DNA of 5,917 nucleotides from a bacterium (GCA_021813065.1 JAKALZ010000133.1:1-5917), one strand, 5' to 3'. Positions 1 through 5,912 are shown, counted from the stretch's first letter. Made by a program: numbers and translations. Notes: generated by a model from the letters alone, not told the origin.

Positions 1-1
1 G

Positions 2-835
2 ATTATCGCGCTGCCCAATGAGGATTCGGCGCAAGCCGCGCTTATGGCCATGCTCGAGCCCGAGCCTGCAGGCCCCTCGGCGACCGATGCCCCGCTCCCT
101 CCGCTCCCCTCGATGCTCGTCGAGCGCTCCTACACCGTGCGGCGCGGCGATACACTGCAGACAATCGCGCGCCAGTTTGGGCTGCGCGAAGACACGCTCA
201 TTTCCGCCAACAATCTCAGCTCGAAGGCCCAACTGCTGGTGAACAAGACCCTCAAGGTTCCCAATATGAACGGCATCTACCACAGCGTTCGCAGGAATGA
301 GAACCTCTCAAAAATCGCGAGCATCTACGGAACTGACATGACCCGAATCGCCGACGCGAACAATATGACCTCGGCGGTCCTCAAGGTTGGCGATAGGCTC
401 TTTATTCCCAACGCCAAACTCGACGCCTCGGTGCTGCGGAATTTCTACGGCACAACGTTCATTTGGCCAGCCCGAGGGCCCATTTCCTCGCCGTTCGGAT
501 ATCGCAGCAATCCCTTCAGCGGCCAGCGGACCTTCCACGCGGCGATCGATATCGTCGTGAACAGAGGCACACCCATTAAAGCCACACGCGAAGGCAAAGT
601 CGCCGACACTGGCTACAACGCCGTATTTGGCAACTACGTGATCATCCGGCACAGCGACGGGTATCAATCGCTCTACGCGCATCTCGACCGCGTGCTGACG
701 AAAAAAGGCGTGAGTGTGAACCAAGGCGAAGTCATAGGGCTATCTGGCAACACCGGGCAGAGCACGGGGCCGCACTTGCATTTCGGTGTTTTCCACAATG
801 GGCAGGCAGTCGATCCCCGCACGTATGTCAAATAA
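2..835 (+). CDS. LysM-LysM-M23 family murein endopeptidase (5' end missing)
   Basis: Secreted or envelope-bound zinc endopeptidase predicted to bind peptidoglycan and cut its peptide cross-links. The frame is open to the window edge (the codons before the ATG at 44 read IIALPNEDSAQAAL), so the true start lies upstream; ATG 44 has no obvious ribosome binding site. A Pro/Ala-rich stretch is followed by two LysM domains, about nt 131-268 (YTVRRGDTLQTIARQFG) and 278-421 (ending LKVGDRLFIPN). The M23/LytM domain runs from about nt 460 to the stop. All zinc ligands are present: H (536-538) and D (548-550) of the HxxxD motif, and the HLHFG motif with H at 773-775 and 779-781; the YAH motif is at 674-682. 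It therefore looks catalytically competent, unlike degenerate LytM activators such as EnvC or NlpD. It lies 216 bp before a sigma factor gene. Family assignment is firm; substrate and regulation are inferred. Confidence 0.93.
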   Translation: MIALPNEDSAQAALMAMLEPEPAGPSATDAPLPPLPSMLVERSYTVRRGDTLQTIARQFGLREDTLISANNLSSKAQLLVNKTLKVPNMNGIYHSVRRNENLSKIASIYGTDMTRIADANNMTSAVLKVGDRLFIPNAKLDASVLRNFYGTTFIWPARGPISSPFGYRSNPFSGQRTFHAAIDIVVNRGTPIKATREGKVADTGYNAVFGNYVIIRHSDGYQSLYAHLDRVLTKKGVSVNQGEVIGLSGNTGQSTGPHLHFGVFHNGQAVDPRTYVK

Positions 836-934
836 GTGACTGTATTATTTTATAGACACAACACGACTGCCTTGTTATCCTTTTAGATACTTTCCCCCTC
901 AATTCAGCCTCAATCTCTCCGCGCGCCGTATACA

Positions 935-946
935 AATAGAGCTATT
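935..946 (+). promoter_or_regulatory. Possible activator-binding inverted repeat upstream of the sigma-54 promoter
   Basis: The sequence AATAG-AG-CTATT is a perfect 5-bp inverted repeat with a 2-bp centre, about 80 bp upstream of the predicted transcription start near 1024. Enhancer-binding proteins of the NtrC family usually bind dyad sites roughly 80-150 bp upstream of sigma-54 promoters, so the position fits. A similar 16-mer occurs twice nearby (843-858 and 951-966, 13 of 16 bases equal). The region is AT-rich, so chance matches are likely; no known regulator motif was recognised. Confidence 0.3.
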
Positions 947-998
947 ATGTTTCTATTTTATATACATATACCTGATTCACAACATTTTAATATACTTT

Positions 999-1014
999 TG
1001 GCATGATGCTTGCA
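999..1014 (+). promoter_or_regulatory. Sigma-54 (RpoN) type -24/-12 promoter for the RpoS-like sigma factor
   Basis: TGGCATGATGCTTGCA fits the sigma-54 consensus TGGCAYR-N4-TTGCW at every defined position. The invariant GG (1000-1001) and GC (1012-1013) are separated by exactly 10 bp. Transcription should start about 12 bp after the GC, near 1024-1026, leaving a short leader of about 27 nt that contains the ribosome binding site at 1038-1046 and the ATG at 1052. The element is the only good promoter match in the spacer and points at the gene. Known family behaviour: such promoters need an ATP-dependent enhancer-binding activator; none is encoded in the window. Confidence 0.82.
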
Positions 1015-1037
1015 TCACTCTCTTGCGAGAAATTGAT

Positions 1038-1046
1038 AGGGAGGAG
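1038..1046 (+). promoter_or_regulatory. Strong ribosome binding site of the sigma factor gene
   Basis: AGGGAGGAG lies five bases before the ATG at 1052 and closely matches the anti-Shine-Dalgarno complement. It is the strongest such site in the window and fixes the start of the sigma factor gene. Confidence 0.85.
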
Positions 1047-1051
1047 CAACC

Positions 1052-1873
1052 ATGACTATCGCCGACAATGATGAGAGCCTCGCACTGTATTTTGATTCAA
1101 TACGCAAAATCCCGCTTGTGCCTCGACACGAGGAATCGATATTGGCAGCAAAAATCGCGAATGGTGACTCAAGCGCGCTCAAGCGGCTCATCGAAGGCAA
1201 CCTGAGGCTCGTGGTGCGCATCGCGAAGGCCATGTGGTCGCCGCCGCACTCACTCATGGACTTGATTCAAGAGGGAAATATCGGCCTTGTAAAAGCGGCC
1301 GAGCGCTTCGATGGAGAAAAAAACGTAAAATTCTCTACTTATGCGGTCTGGTGGATACGCCAGGCAATCTCGCGATCGCTCGTAAATACAGGCCGGCAGA
1401 TACGGCTTCCCCATCGGAAGGAAGACGCGTTGCGACGGCTTGCGGCCATTCAGATCCGCAAGAGCGCCGAGATTTCTCGTGCGCCGAACGAGAAGGAGCT
1501 TGCCGTGGAGATGGGGTGCAGCGAATCCGAAGTCAAATCGATCATGCGGCTGGGCGATCAGCCTGTGGCCCTTGAGCAGATCGGCGAGGACGAGCTCTCA
1601 GTGCTCGATATCTACGAAGATTGGCGCTACAACCCTGAGCGCGAAATGGAGAAGGCGAGTGTCGCGTGGGAGAGCATCTGGCTGCTCTCGACCCTTCCCG
1701 ATCGCGAGCGCACGGTTGTTTCGCAGCGCTTCGGCTTCGCGGGCGGAAATCAACGCTCCCTCAAAGCGGTGGGCGCGAGAGTCGGCTGCTCCGCTGAAAC
1801 CGTGCGCCATATCGAGAAGAAGGCGTTGCGGTCGCTCTGGAAGACCGCGGAGAGAGTCGGTCTCACCGCATAG
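1052..1873 (+). CDS. RpoS-like alternative sigma factor of the sigma-70 family
   Basis: Predicted RNA polymerase sigma subunit of 273 residues that redirects core polymerase to a specific promoter set. Region 1.2 spans about residues 7-40. Region 2 is strongly conserved: NLRLVVRIAK, DLIQEGNIGLVKAAERF from D70, and KFSTYAVWWIRQAISRS at 93-109, the core-binding and -10-recognition segment. Region 3 follows (about 115-185) and region 4 ends the protein. The recognition helix in region 4.2 (SAETVRHIEKKALRSL, from about 247) departs from the usual TRERIRQIEAKALRKL of primary sigma factors, so -35 recognition is probably altered. Region 1.1 is absent and the size is close to Borrelia RpoS, so this is an alternative rather than the housekeeping factor. 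The loop MWSPPHS at the region 2.1-2.2 junction replaces the usual YxxRGLP type. It is probably transcribed from the sigma-54 promoter as a single-gene unit, since a terminator follows. The RpoS label is inference. Confidence 0.93.
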   Translation: MTIADNDESLALYFDSIRKIPLVPRHEESILAAKIANGDSSALKRLIEGNLRLVVRIAKAMWSPPHSLMDLIQEGNIGLVKAAERFDGEKNVKFSTYAVWWIRQAISRSLVNTGRQIRLPHRKEDALRRLAAIQIRKSAEISRAPNEKELAVEMGCSESEVKSIMRLGDQPVALEQIGEDELSVLDIYEDWRYNPEREMEKASVAWESIWLLSTLPDRERTVVSQRFGFAGGNQRSLKAVGARVGCSAETVRHIEKKALRSLWKTAERVGLTA

Positions 1874-1895
1874 CGCCTCACAGTCTCACGCGAGC

Positions 1896-1928
1896 GCGGC
1901 GCCCATGTCGGTGCGCCGCATTTTTTTT
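1896..1928 (+). terminator. Rho-independent terminator after the sigma factor gene
   Basis: A perfect 7-bp GC-only stem, GCGGCGC (1896-1902) with GCGCCGC (1913-1919), encloses a 10-base loop and is followed by A and eight T residues (1921-1928). It starts 22 bases after the sigma gene stop and lies 34 bases before the next start, so it should separate the sigma transcript from the downstream operon. Confidence 0.92.
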
Positions 1929-1962
1929 ACGCATATTCGATCCATGAGCTTGAAACGCCTTG

Positions 1963-3051
1963 ATGAAGACGTTTTGTACAAGGTACGATGTTCGCGTGAG
2001 AAAAACGTCACAGCATCGTGGTATTCGCAGCTCTCTCGTAATCGCGGGCACTGCGCTCGCGGTGCTCATCGCATTCGCGATCATCAACGCGTGCACCCCA
2101 AAAGAATCGAAGCACACTCAGAAGAGCCCCTACGGCACGCCTGAATATATCGTTGAACTTCCGCCCGGCTATGAGGATCTGCGCGTCCAGCAAGGTCAAA
2201 GTGGAGAGAAAGGCGCGCGGCCCAGCACGGACGCCGCGACGCAACAAGCGCCCGCACACCCGGAAAGCGCCGCTCCCGCGGGAACGTCCAAAGTCGCCCT
2301 TGCGAAACCATCGACCGAAGCTCAGATGCCACCTCCCGTCGCGGATCACTCCGCCCTCATCTTCGTGATCGATGATGTAGGCTACAACAAGGCGGAACTC
2401 GAGCCTTTCCTCAAGTTGCCATTTCCCATCACCTTCGCGGTGATGCCGAAACTCCCCCACAGCAACGATTCAGCCCTCGCAATCCGCGACGCTGGCAAGG
2501 AGATGATTCTCCATCAGCCGATGGAGGCGCTCGGGGGGAACGATCCGGGGCCTGGAGCTGTCTATCTCTCCATGGACGCCGCCGCGATTGAGAAGACTGT
2601 CGCGGAAAATATCGATAGCCTCCCCTACCCACCGGCGGGAATAAACAACCATATGGGGTCAGCCGTGACGCGCGACAGGAGCGCGATGACGCCGATTCTG
2701 AAACTTGTCAAAGAGCGTGGCATGTATTATCTTGACTCACTCACGACATCCGGCACTGTTTCTGCCGAGATAAGCCGCGAAATGGGAACTAAATGTATGG
2801 AGCGCAATGTGTTTCTCGACAATAAGAGCGATCGTGAATCGATACTGGCCGCCATCGACGAAGGCAAACGCATTGCCCGGAAGAATAGCGCGGCGGTCAT
2901 GATAGGCCACGTGTGGTCGACAAATCTCGCCGCAACCCTTATGGAGATATACCCTGAACTGGTCGAAGAGGGCTATTCGCTCTCGACCATCAGCCAGTAC
3001 ATGCTGATGCAGGCCAAAGAGAGCCGCGGCGATGCGAATCCTGGGAATTGA
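1963..3051 (+). CDS. Divergent polysaccharide deacetylase (YibQ/DUF610 family), membrane-anchored
   Basis: Predicted envelope protein with a deacetylase-like (NodB-fold) domain; the substrate is unknown. A basic N-terminus and a hydrophobic segment (about residues 23-43) end in INAC-TPKES, with Cys44 as a possible lipoprotein cysteine; N at -2 is unusual, though spirochaete lipoboxes are relaxed. A Pro/Ala-rich linker reaches to about residue 130. The domain shows the family's landmarks: FVIDDVGY (D137, D138), LHQPME (H184), PGPGA, NNHMGS (228-233), YLDS (D258), FLDN and IGH (H316). The start is uncertain: ATG 1963 follows a TTG at 1960 and has no clear ribosome binding site, while GTG 1996 has AAGG upstream, although 12 bases away, and would give a more typical 32-residue lipoprotein signal. 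A weak -35-like TTGAAA (1950-1955) lies upstream, without a good -10. The end overlaps tsaD by 20 bases, suggesting co-translation. Confidence 0.88.
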   Translation: MKTFCTRYDVRVRKTSQHRGIRSSLVIAGTALAVLIAFAIINACTPKESKHTQKSPYGTPEYIVELPPGYEDLRVQQGQSGEKGARPSTDAATQQAPAHPESAAPAGTSKVALAKPSTEAQMPPPVADHSALIFVIDDVGYNKAELEPFLKLPFPITFAVMPKLPHSNDSALAIRDAGKEMILHQPMEALGGNDPGPGAVYLSMDAAAIEKTVAENIDSLPYPPAGINNHMGSAVTRDRSAMTPILKLVKERGMYYLDSLTTSGTVSAEISREMGTKCMERNVFLDNKSDRESILAAIDEGKRIARKNSAAVMIGHVWSTNLAATLMEIYPELVEEGYSLSTISQYMLMQAKESRGDANPGN

Positions 3052-4048
3052 GTCTTCCTGCGATGAGTGCGCCGCGGCGGTGGTCGAAGATGGCCACCGC
3101 ATTCTTTCCAATGTAGTGATGACGCAGATTCCCCTCCACCAGCGCTACCAGGGCGTGGTACCGGAGGTCGCGAGCAGGGCGCATACCGAGTGGATCATGG
3201 GAGTCGCCGAGAAGGCGCTCTCGGACGCGGGGCTCAAGCCCGACGGGATCGAAGGCGTCGCCGCGACCGCGAAACCTGGCCTTATCGGCTCGCTCGCGGT
3301 CGGACTTTCCTTCGCGAAGGCATTCGCGTGGGCCCGGAATCTTCCTTTTAAAGGAATCAACCACATGCTCGCCCACCTCTACGCGCCACAGCTCGTCGAG
3401 CGTGTCGAGTACCCTTTTATCGGACTCCTCGTGTCGGGCGGACACACGATCATCTGCCGCGCCGACGATTTCGACACGATCGCGGTGATGGGCACCACCA
3501 TCGACGACGCGGCGGGCGAAGCCTTCGACAAGGTGGCGAAACACTACGGCTTCGGGTACCCCGGAGGTCTTGTGATCGACCAGCTCGCCGAAAAGGGCGA
3601 CCCGCGCGCCTTCAAGTTTCCCCTACCCTCGCTCCGCAAGGGCGAGCACCGCTACGACGTCTCCTACTCCGGCCTCAAAACCGCCGTGATCCACCATCTG
3701 CCATCCTATCAGCGGCCCGGCGCCGCGACGACGCCCGAGAATATCGCGGCGAGCTTCCGCAAGACCGCGATCGACACGCTGCTGTCGAGGTTGTACAGGG
3801 CGGTCGCGGACACGGGCATTACCACGGTGGTCGCGGGAGGCGGCGTCGCGGCGAACGCGTATCTGCGCCGCGAACTCGAGGCGCGTACGGAGCTTCGCGT
3901 GCTCTTTCCGCCGCTCGCGCTCTGCGGCGACAACGCGGCGATGGTCGCGGGGCTCGCCTGGCACTACTTCAAGAGAGGCGAAACCGACGGCTGGGACATC
4001 GCCCCAAGCTCAAGAGTAACCGATTTCAAGTGGAGACAGGGAAAATGA
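3032..4048 (+). CDS. tsaD: tRNA N6-adenosine threonylcarbamoyltransferase TsaD
   Basis: Cytoplasmic enzyme that transfers the threonylcarbamoyl group from threonylcarbamoyl-AMP to A37 of ANN-decoding tRNAs (t6A), working with TsaB and TsaE, which are not in the window. At 338 residues it is full length for the bacterial family. Motifs in order: N-terminal GIESSCDECAAAVVEDG; the HxxxH metal site in INHMLAHLYA (H111 and H115); LLVSGGHT (from about 132); DDAAGEAFDKVAK (from about 157); SYSGLKTAV; and C-terminal VAGGGVAANAYLRREL and LCGDNAAMVAG, which holds the third metal ligand Asp. The C in CDEC, in place of the usual CDET, is the only notable motif change. AAAGAGAG (3016-3023) lies eight bases before the ATG. 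The gene overlaps the upstream gene by 20 bases and the downstream one by ATGA, so translation is probably coupled along the operon. Confidence 0.97.
   Translation: MRILGIESSCDECAAAVVEDGHRILSNVVMTQIPLHQRYQGVVPEVASRAHTEWIMGVAEKALSDAGLKPDGIEGVAATAKPGLIGSLAVGLSFAKAFAWARNLPFKGINHMLAHLYAPQLVERVEYPFIGLLVSGGHTIICRADDFDTIAVMGTTIDDAAGEAFDKVAKHYGFGYPGGLVIDQLAEKGDPRAFKFPLPSLRKGEHRYDVSYSGLKTAVIHHLPSYQRPGAATTPENIAASFRKTAIDTLLSRLYRAVADTGITTVVAGGGVAANAYLRRELEARTELRVLFPPLALCGDNAAMVAGLAWHYFKRGETDGWDIAPSSRVTDFKWRQGK
4032..4041 (+). promoter_or_regulatory. Ribosome binding site inside the tsaD end that sets the aminopeptidase start
   Basis: GGAGACAGGG, with GGAG nine bases and AGGG three bases before the ATG at 4045, favours that ATG over the in-frame GTG at 4030. 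The ATG overlaps the tsaD stop in an ATGA junction, a classic layout for translational coupling. Confidence 0.7.
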
Positions 4049-5232
4049 GCGCAAAAAACCGCGCAGAAACTGCGCCCATGGCGGCGCCAAGGGCTACCCC
4101 GAACACGGCAACCACGGCGGCTTTCGAAGCCTCATCGAAGACGGCGCCCATGGCGGCGAGAATCGCACTCGTCGAGTGCATGGGTGTGCGCGAGCGCGAG
4201 CGAGTTCTCATCGTCTCGAACCCCGATACTGAGCAGGCGGAAGTCGCGCGCGCGCTCCACACCGAGGCGCGGGAGCTCGGCGCGCGCGCTGAACTCCTGT
4301 GGCAGCCTGTGAAGTCGCAGACCGACCTCGCCGACGAGGAAGTAATCCGCGCGATCGAGTCGCGGCCCGACATCATTCTCTCGATTTCGACCGAAAAGCT
4401 TGGGAAGGACGCGGCGCGCCTCGCTTCGCCGCTCACGGGCTCGGACGGCCGGGCCTATGACCACATCTTCAATTATCTTTTGCACGGCGAAAAGGCGGTG
4501 CGCGCCGCGTGGACACCAGGAATCACGCGCGACATGTTTATCCGCACGGTGCCGGTAGATTACCGCGCGATGCGCGAGAGAGCGGCGCGGCTCTCCGCGC
4601 TGCTTGATGACGCTTCGGCGATCCTGGTGAAAAGCCCGGGCGGCACCGACCTCACATTCTCGGTGCAGGGCCGCGCCGCCATGCGCGACGACGGCGATTT
4701 CCGCGTGCTTGGCGCTGGCGGCAATCTTCCCGCAGGCGAAGTATTTATCTCGCCGGCGCTGAGGTCCGCGGAGGGCACGATCGTGTTCGACGGCTCCATC
4801 GCCGACATTGTGGGCGATATTGTCATTCAAAAGCCAATATCTTGCGCGGTACGCGGCGGGTACGTGGTGGGCGTCGAGGGGGGCGATGAGGCGAAAAAGC
4901 TTGAAGCCGCGCTAATGCACGGGCTCAACATGGCGACAAGCCTTGTCCGGGAGCGCGGCATGGCCCCGGAGCTCGCTCTCTCCTATGGCACGAACGCGCG
5001 GCACCTCGGCGAATTCGGCATCGGGCTCAACCCCGCGGCGCGCATACAAGGCAACATGCTCGAGGATGAAAAGGTCCTAGGTACCATCCACTTCGCGATC
5101 GGCGCGAACTACGACGAGGACGCGCCGGCCCTCATCCACCTCGACGGCCTCGTGAAAAGCCCCACTGTTGTGCTCCTCATGCCGGATGGCAGCGAACGCG
5201 CCATCATGGGTCGCGGCGCGCTGAAGATCTAG
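4045..5232 (+). CDS. M29-type (AmpS/PepS/aminopeptidase T-like) metallo-aminopeptidase
   Basis: Predicted cytoplasmic metal-dependent exopeptidase removing N-terminal residues from peptides, about the usual family length (395 residues). The N-terminal domain starts with the typical ALVECMGVRERERVLIVSN and covers the Rossmann-like half. The C-terminal half carries candidate metal ligands in family order: E232 in LPAGEVFISP, E323 in LGEFGIGLNP, H349 in GTIHFAIG with Y356 seven residues on, and H365 and D367 in IHLDG. From memory the spacings between some ligands differ from characterised M29 enzymes, so substrate range is open; some COG2309 relatives have other roles. The first 35 residues form an Ala/Thr-rich extension with TAPMAA occurring twice, and ATG 4150 is an alternative start just before the core domain. 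ATG 4045 is preferred for its coupling to tsaD. It is the last gene of the overlapping trio. Confidence 0.85.
   Translation: MSAKNRAETAPMAAPRATPNTATTAAFEASSKTAPMAARIALVECMGVRERERVLIVSNPDTEQAEVARALHTEARELGARAELLWQPVKSQTDLADEEVIRAIESRPDIILSISTEKLGKDAARLASPLTGSDGRAYDHIFNYLLHGEKAVRAAWTPGITRDMFIRTVPVDYRAMRERAARLSALLDDASAILVKSPGGTDLTFSVQGRAAMRDDGDFRVLGAGGNLPAGEVFISPALRSAEGTIVFDGSIADIVGDIVIQKPISCAVRGGYVVGVEGGDEAKKLEAALMHGLNMATSLVRERGMAPELALSYGTNARHLGEFGIGLNPAARIQGNMLEDEKVLGTIHFAIGANYDEDAPALIHLDGLVKSPTVVLLMPDGSERAIMGRGALKI
4072..4158 (+). repeat. In-frame 15-bp direct repeat within the aminopeptidase N-terminal extension
   Basis: GCGCCCATGGCGGCG occurs at 4072-4086 and again at 4144-4158, 72 bp apart and in the same frame, encoding APMAA twice (TAPMAA at protein level). 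The spacer is low-complexity Ala/Thr/Pro coding. A short duplication could have moved the start upstream into tsaD. Confidence 0.6.
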
Positions 5233-5252
5233 CGAGCAGCCTGCGTTGAGCC

Positions 5253-5322
5253 GCCGCGTGAGCGCGGACTGAGCCCCCCATTCCAGCGCCGCGTGAGCGC
5301 GGACTGAGCCCCCCATTCCAGC
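5253..5322. repeat. Two perfect 35-bp tandem repeats, each with a GC hairpin
   Basis: Copy 1 (5253-5287) and copy 2 (5288-5322) are identical over all 35 bases, beginning GCCGCGTGAGCGCGGACTGA and ending CCATTCCAGC. Each holds CCGCG-TGAG-CGCGG, a 5-bp stem with a 4-base loop (5254-5267 and 5289-5302). Flanking traces, GTTGAGCC before and GCACTGAGCGC after (near 5337-5346), look like decayed partial copies. The period is not a multiple of three and the block lies after the aminopeptidase stop, so it is non-coding. It may act as a transcript-end or mRNA-stabilising element like REP sequences; there is no T tract, so it is not a classical terminator. Confidence 0.85.
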
Positions 5323-5379
5323 GCGCGCACCGCCCGCACTGAGCGCTTTCTATCGTCTTGCCGGGCCAGAGGTTGCGGC

Positions 5380-5420
5380 GCTATTTCACAAATTCGAAAA
5401 AATATTTATACTCGCGAGAT
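5380..5420 (+). promoter_or_regulatory. AT-rich presumptive promoter and leader of lysS
   Basis: After the GC-rich repeats the sequence turns sharply AT-rich, including AATATTTATA at 5401-5410, a possible -10 region, 10-20 bases before the lysS ATG. The -35-like TTCACA (5385-5390) is too close for normal spacing. No strong Shine-Dalgarno is present before ATG 5421, only a weak CGAG, so translation might be poorly initiated or leaderless. Exact promoter elements cannot be assigned. Confidence 0.3.
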
Positions 5421-5912
5421 ATGGAACAGAAGAAAACAATGCATTGGGCTGACCAGACAGCTGAGAAGATAGTGCAAACCTGGGGCGACCAGGACACCTA
5501 CACCTGCGCTTCGGGCATCACGCCTTCGGGCACGGTGCACGTGGGTAATTTCCGCGAGATGATTTCGGTGGAACTCGTGGTGCGCGCGCTGCGCGACATG
5601 GGCAAGAACGTGCGGTTCATCTACAGCTGGGATGACTACGATGTATTCCGTAAGGTCCCCCTCAACATGCCGAACCCAGAGATGCTCGAAAAGTATCTCC
5701 GCTTCCCCATTACTCTGGTGCCCGACCCCTGGGGCCGCGATGAGTCTTACGCGCGCCATCACGAAGTCGATGTCGAAACGATACTCCCCGAGGTGGGCAT
5801 CCACCCCGAGTTTCTCTATCAAGCGAACAAGTACCGGGCTGGAACCTACTCCACGGGCATCCGCCGCGCGCTCGAGATGCGCGAGCACCTCAAGACTATC
5901 CTCGACAAATAA
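5421..5912 (+). CDS. lysS: Class I lysyl-tRNA synthetase, N-terminal part ending at an early stop
   Basis: Archaeal-type LysRS, which charges tRNA-Lys using a class I Rossmann fold and is not related to the class II LysRS of most bacteria. The start shows MHWADQTAEKIVQTWG, then SGITPSGTVHVGNFRE with the HIGH-equivalent HVGN at H40, IYSWDDYDVFRKVP, LVPDPWGRDESYARHH and EFLYQANKYRAGTYS, all typical of the family. The frame stops with TAA at 5910-5912 after 163 residues, whereas the family has about 500 and the KMSKS motif lies far downstream. The stop falls within ILDK, where relatives continue with KYRE. A single missing base after AAATA would restore K-Y-R, so a sequencing or assembly indel near the end is the likeliest cause; a real pseudogene is the alternative. 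ATG 5421 is chosen because similarity begins there; the in-frame TTG at 5358 adds residues without family similarity. Confidence 0.9.
   Translation: MEQKKTMHWADQTAEKIVQTWGDQDTYTCASGITPSGTVHVGNFREMISVELVVRALRDMGKNVRFIYSWDDYDVFRKVPLNMPNPEMLEKYLRFPITLVPDPWGRDESYARHHEVDVETILPEVGIHPEFLYQANKYRAGTYSTGIRRALEMREHLKTILDK

Larger units (their letters stand above)
836..1051 (+). other. AT-rich intergenic regulatory region upstream of the sigma factor gene
   Basis: This 216-bp spacer is clearly richer in A+T than the genes on either side. It holds the sigma-54-type promoter at 999-1014, possible activator sites further up, and a strong ribosome binding site. I see no convincing intrinsic terminator for the upstream peptidase gene: there are T-rich patches near 848-854 but no stable stem before them. 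I also found no -35/-10 pair of the sigma-70 type with acceptable spacing (TTCACA at 976-981 and TATACT at 991-996 are only 9 bp apart). Read-through from the peptidase gene remains possible. Confidence 0.7.

Noticed and set aside
976..996. Sigma-70 type promoter TTCACA and TATACT before the sigma factor gene
   Set aside because: The two hexamers are only 9 bp apart, far from the usual 16-18 bp, while the sigma-54 element just downstream fits its consensus fully.
1440..2144. A 234-codon plus-strand frame overlapping the sigma factor and the next gene
   Set aside because: It runs out of frame through conserved sigma region 4 and across the intrinsic terminator; its Arg/Ser-rich translation resembles no family.
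2990..3544. A 184-codon minus-strand frame opposite tsaD
   Set aside because: The plus strand encodes full-length TsaD with all motifs, and the antisense translation has no domain signature or start signals.
4030..4044. GTG start for the aminopeptidase
   Set aside because: The candidate ribosome binding site GGAGACAGGG lies over and after this GTG and is properly spaced for ATG 4045, which forms an ATGA junction with the tsaD stop.
4132..4830. A 232-codon open frame on the minus strand
   Set aside because: It lies opposite the well-supported M29 aminopeptidase gene, has a biased Arg/Ala/His composition typical of antisense frames in GC-rich genes, and shows no recognisable domain.
5253..5322. 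CRISPR array
   Set aside because: The 35-bp units are directly contiguous with no unique spacers between them, and no cas gene is nearby.
5358..5420. TTG start extending lysS by 21 residues
   Set aside because: The extension runs through the AT-rich presumptive promoter, has no family similarity and no ribosome binding site; class I LysRS similarity begins at ATG 5421.
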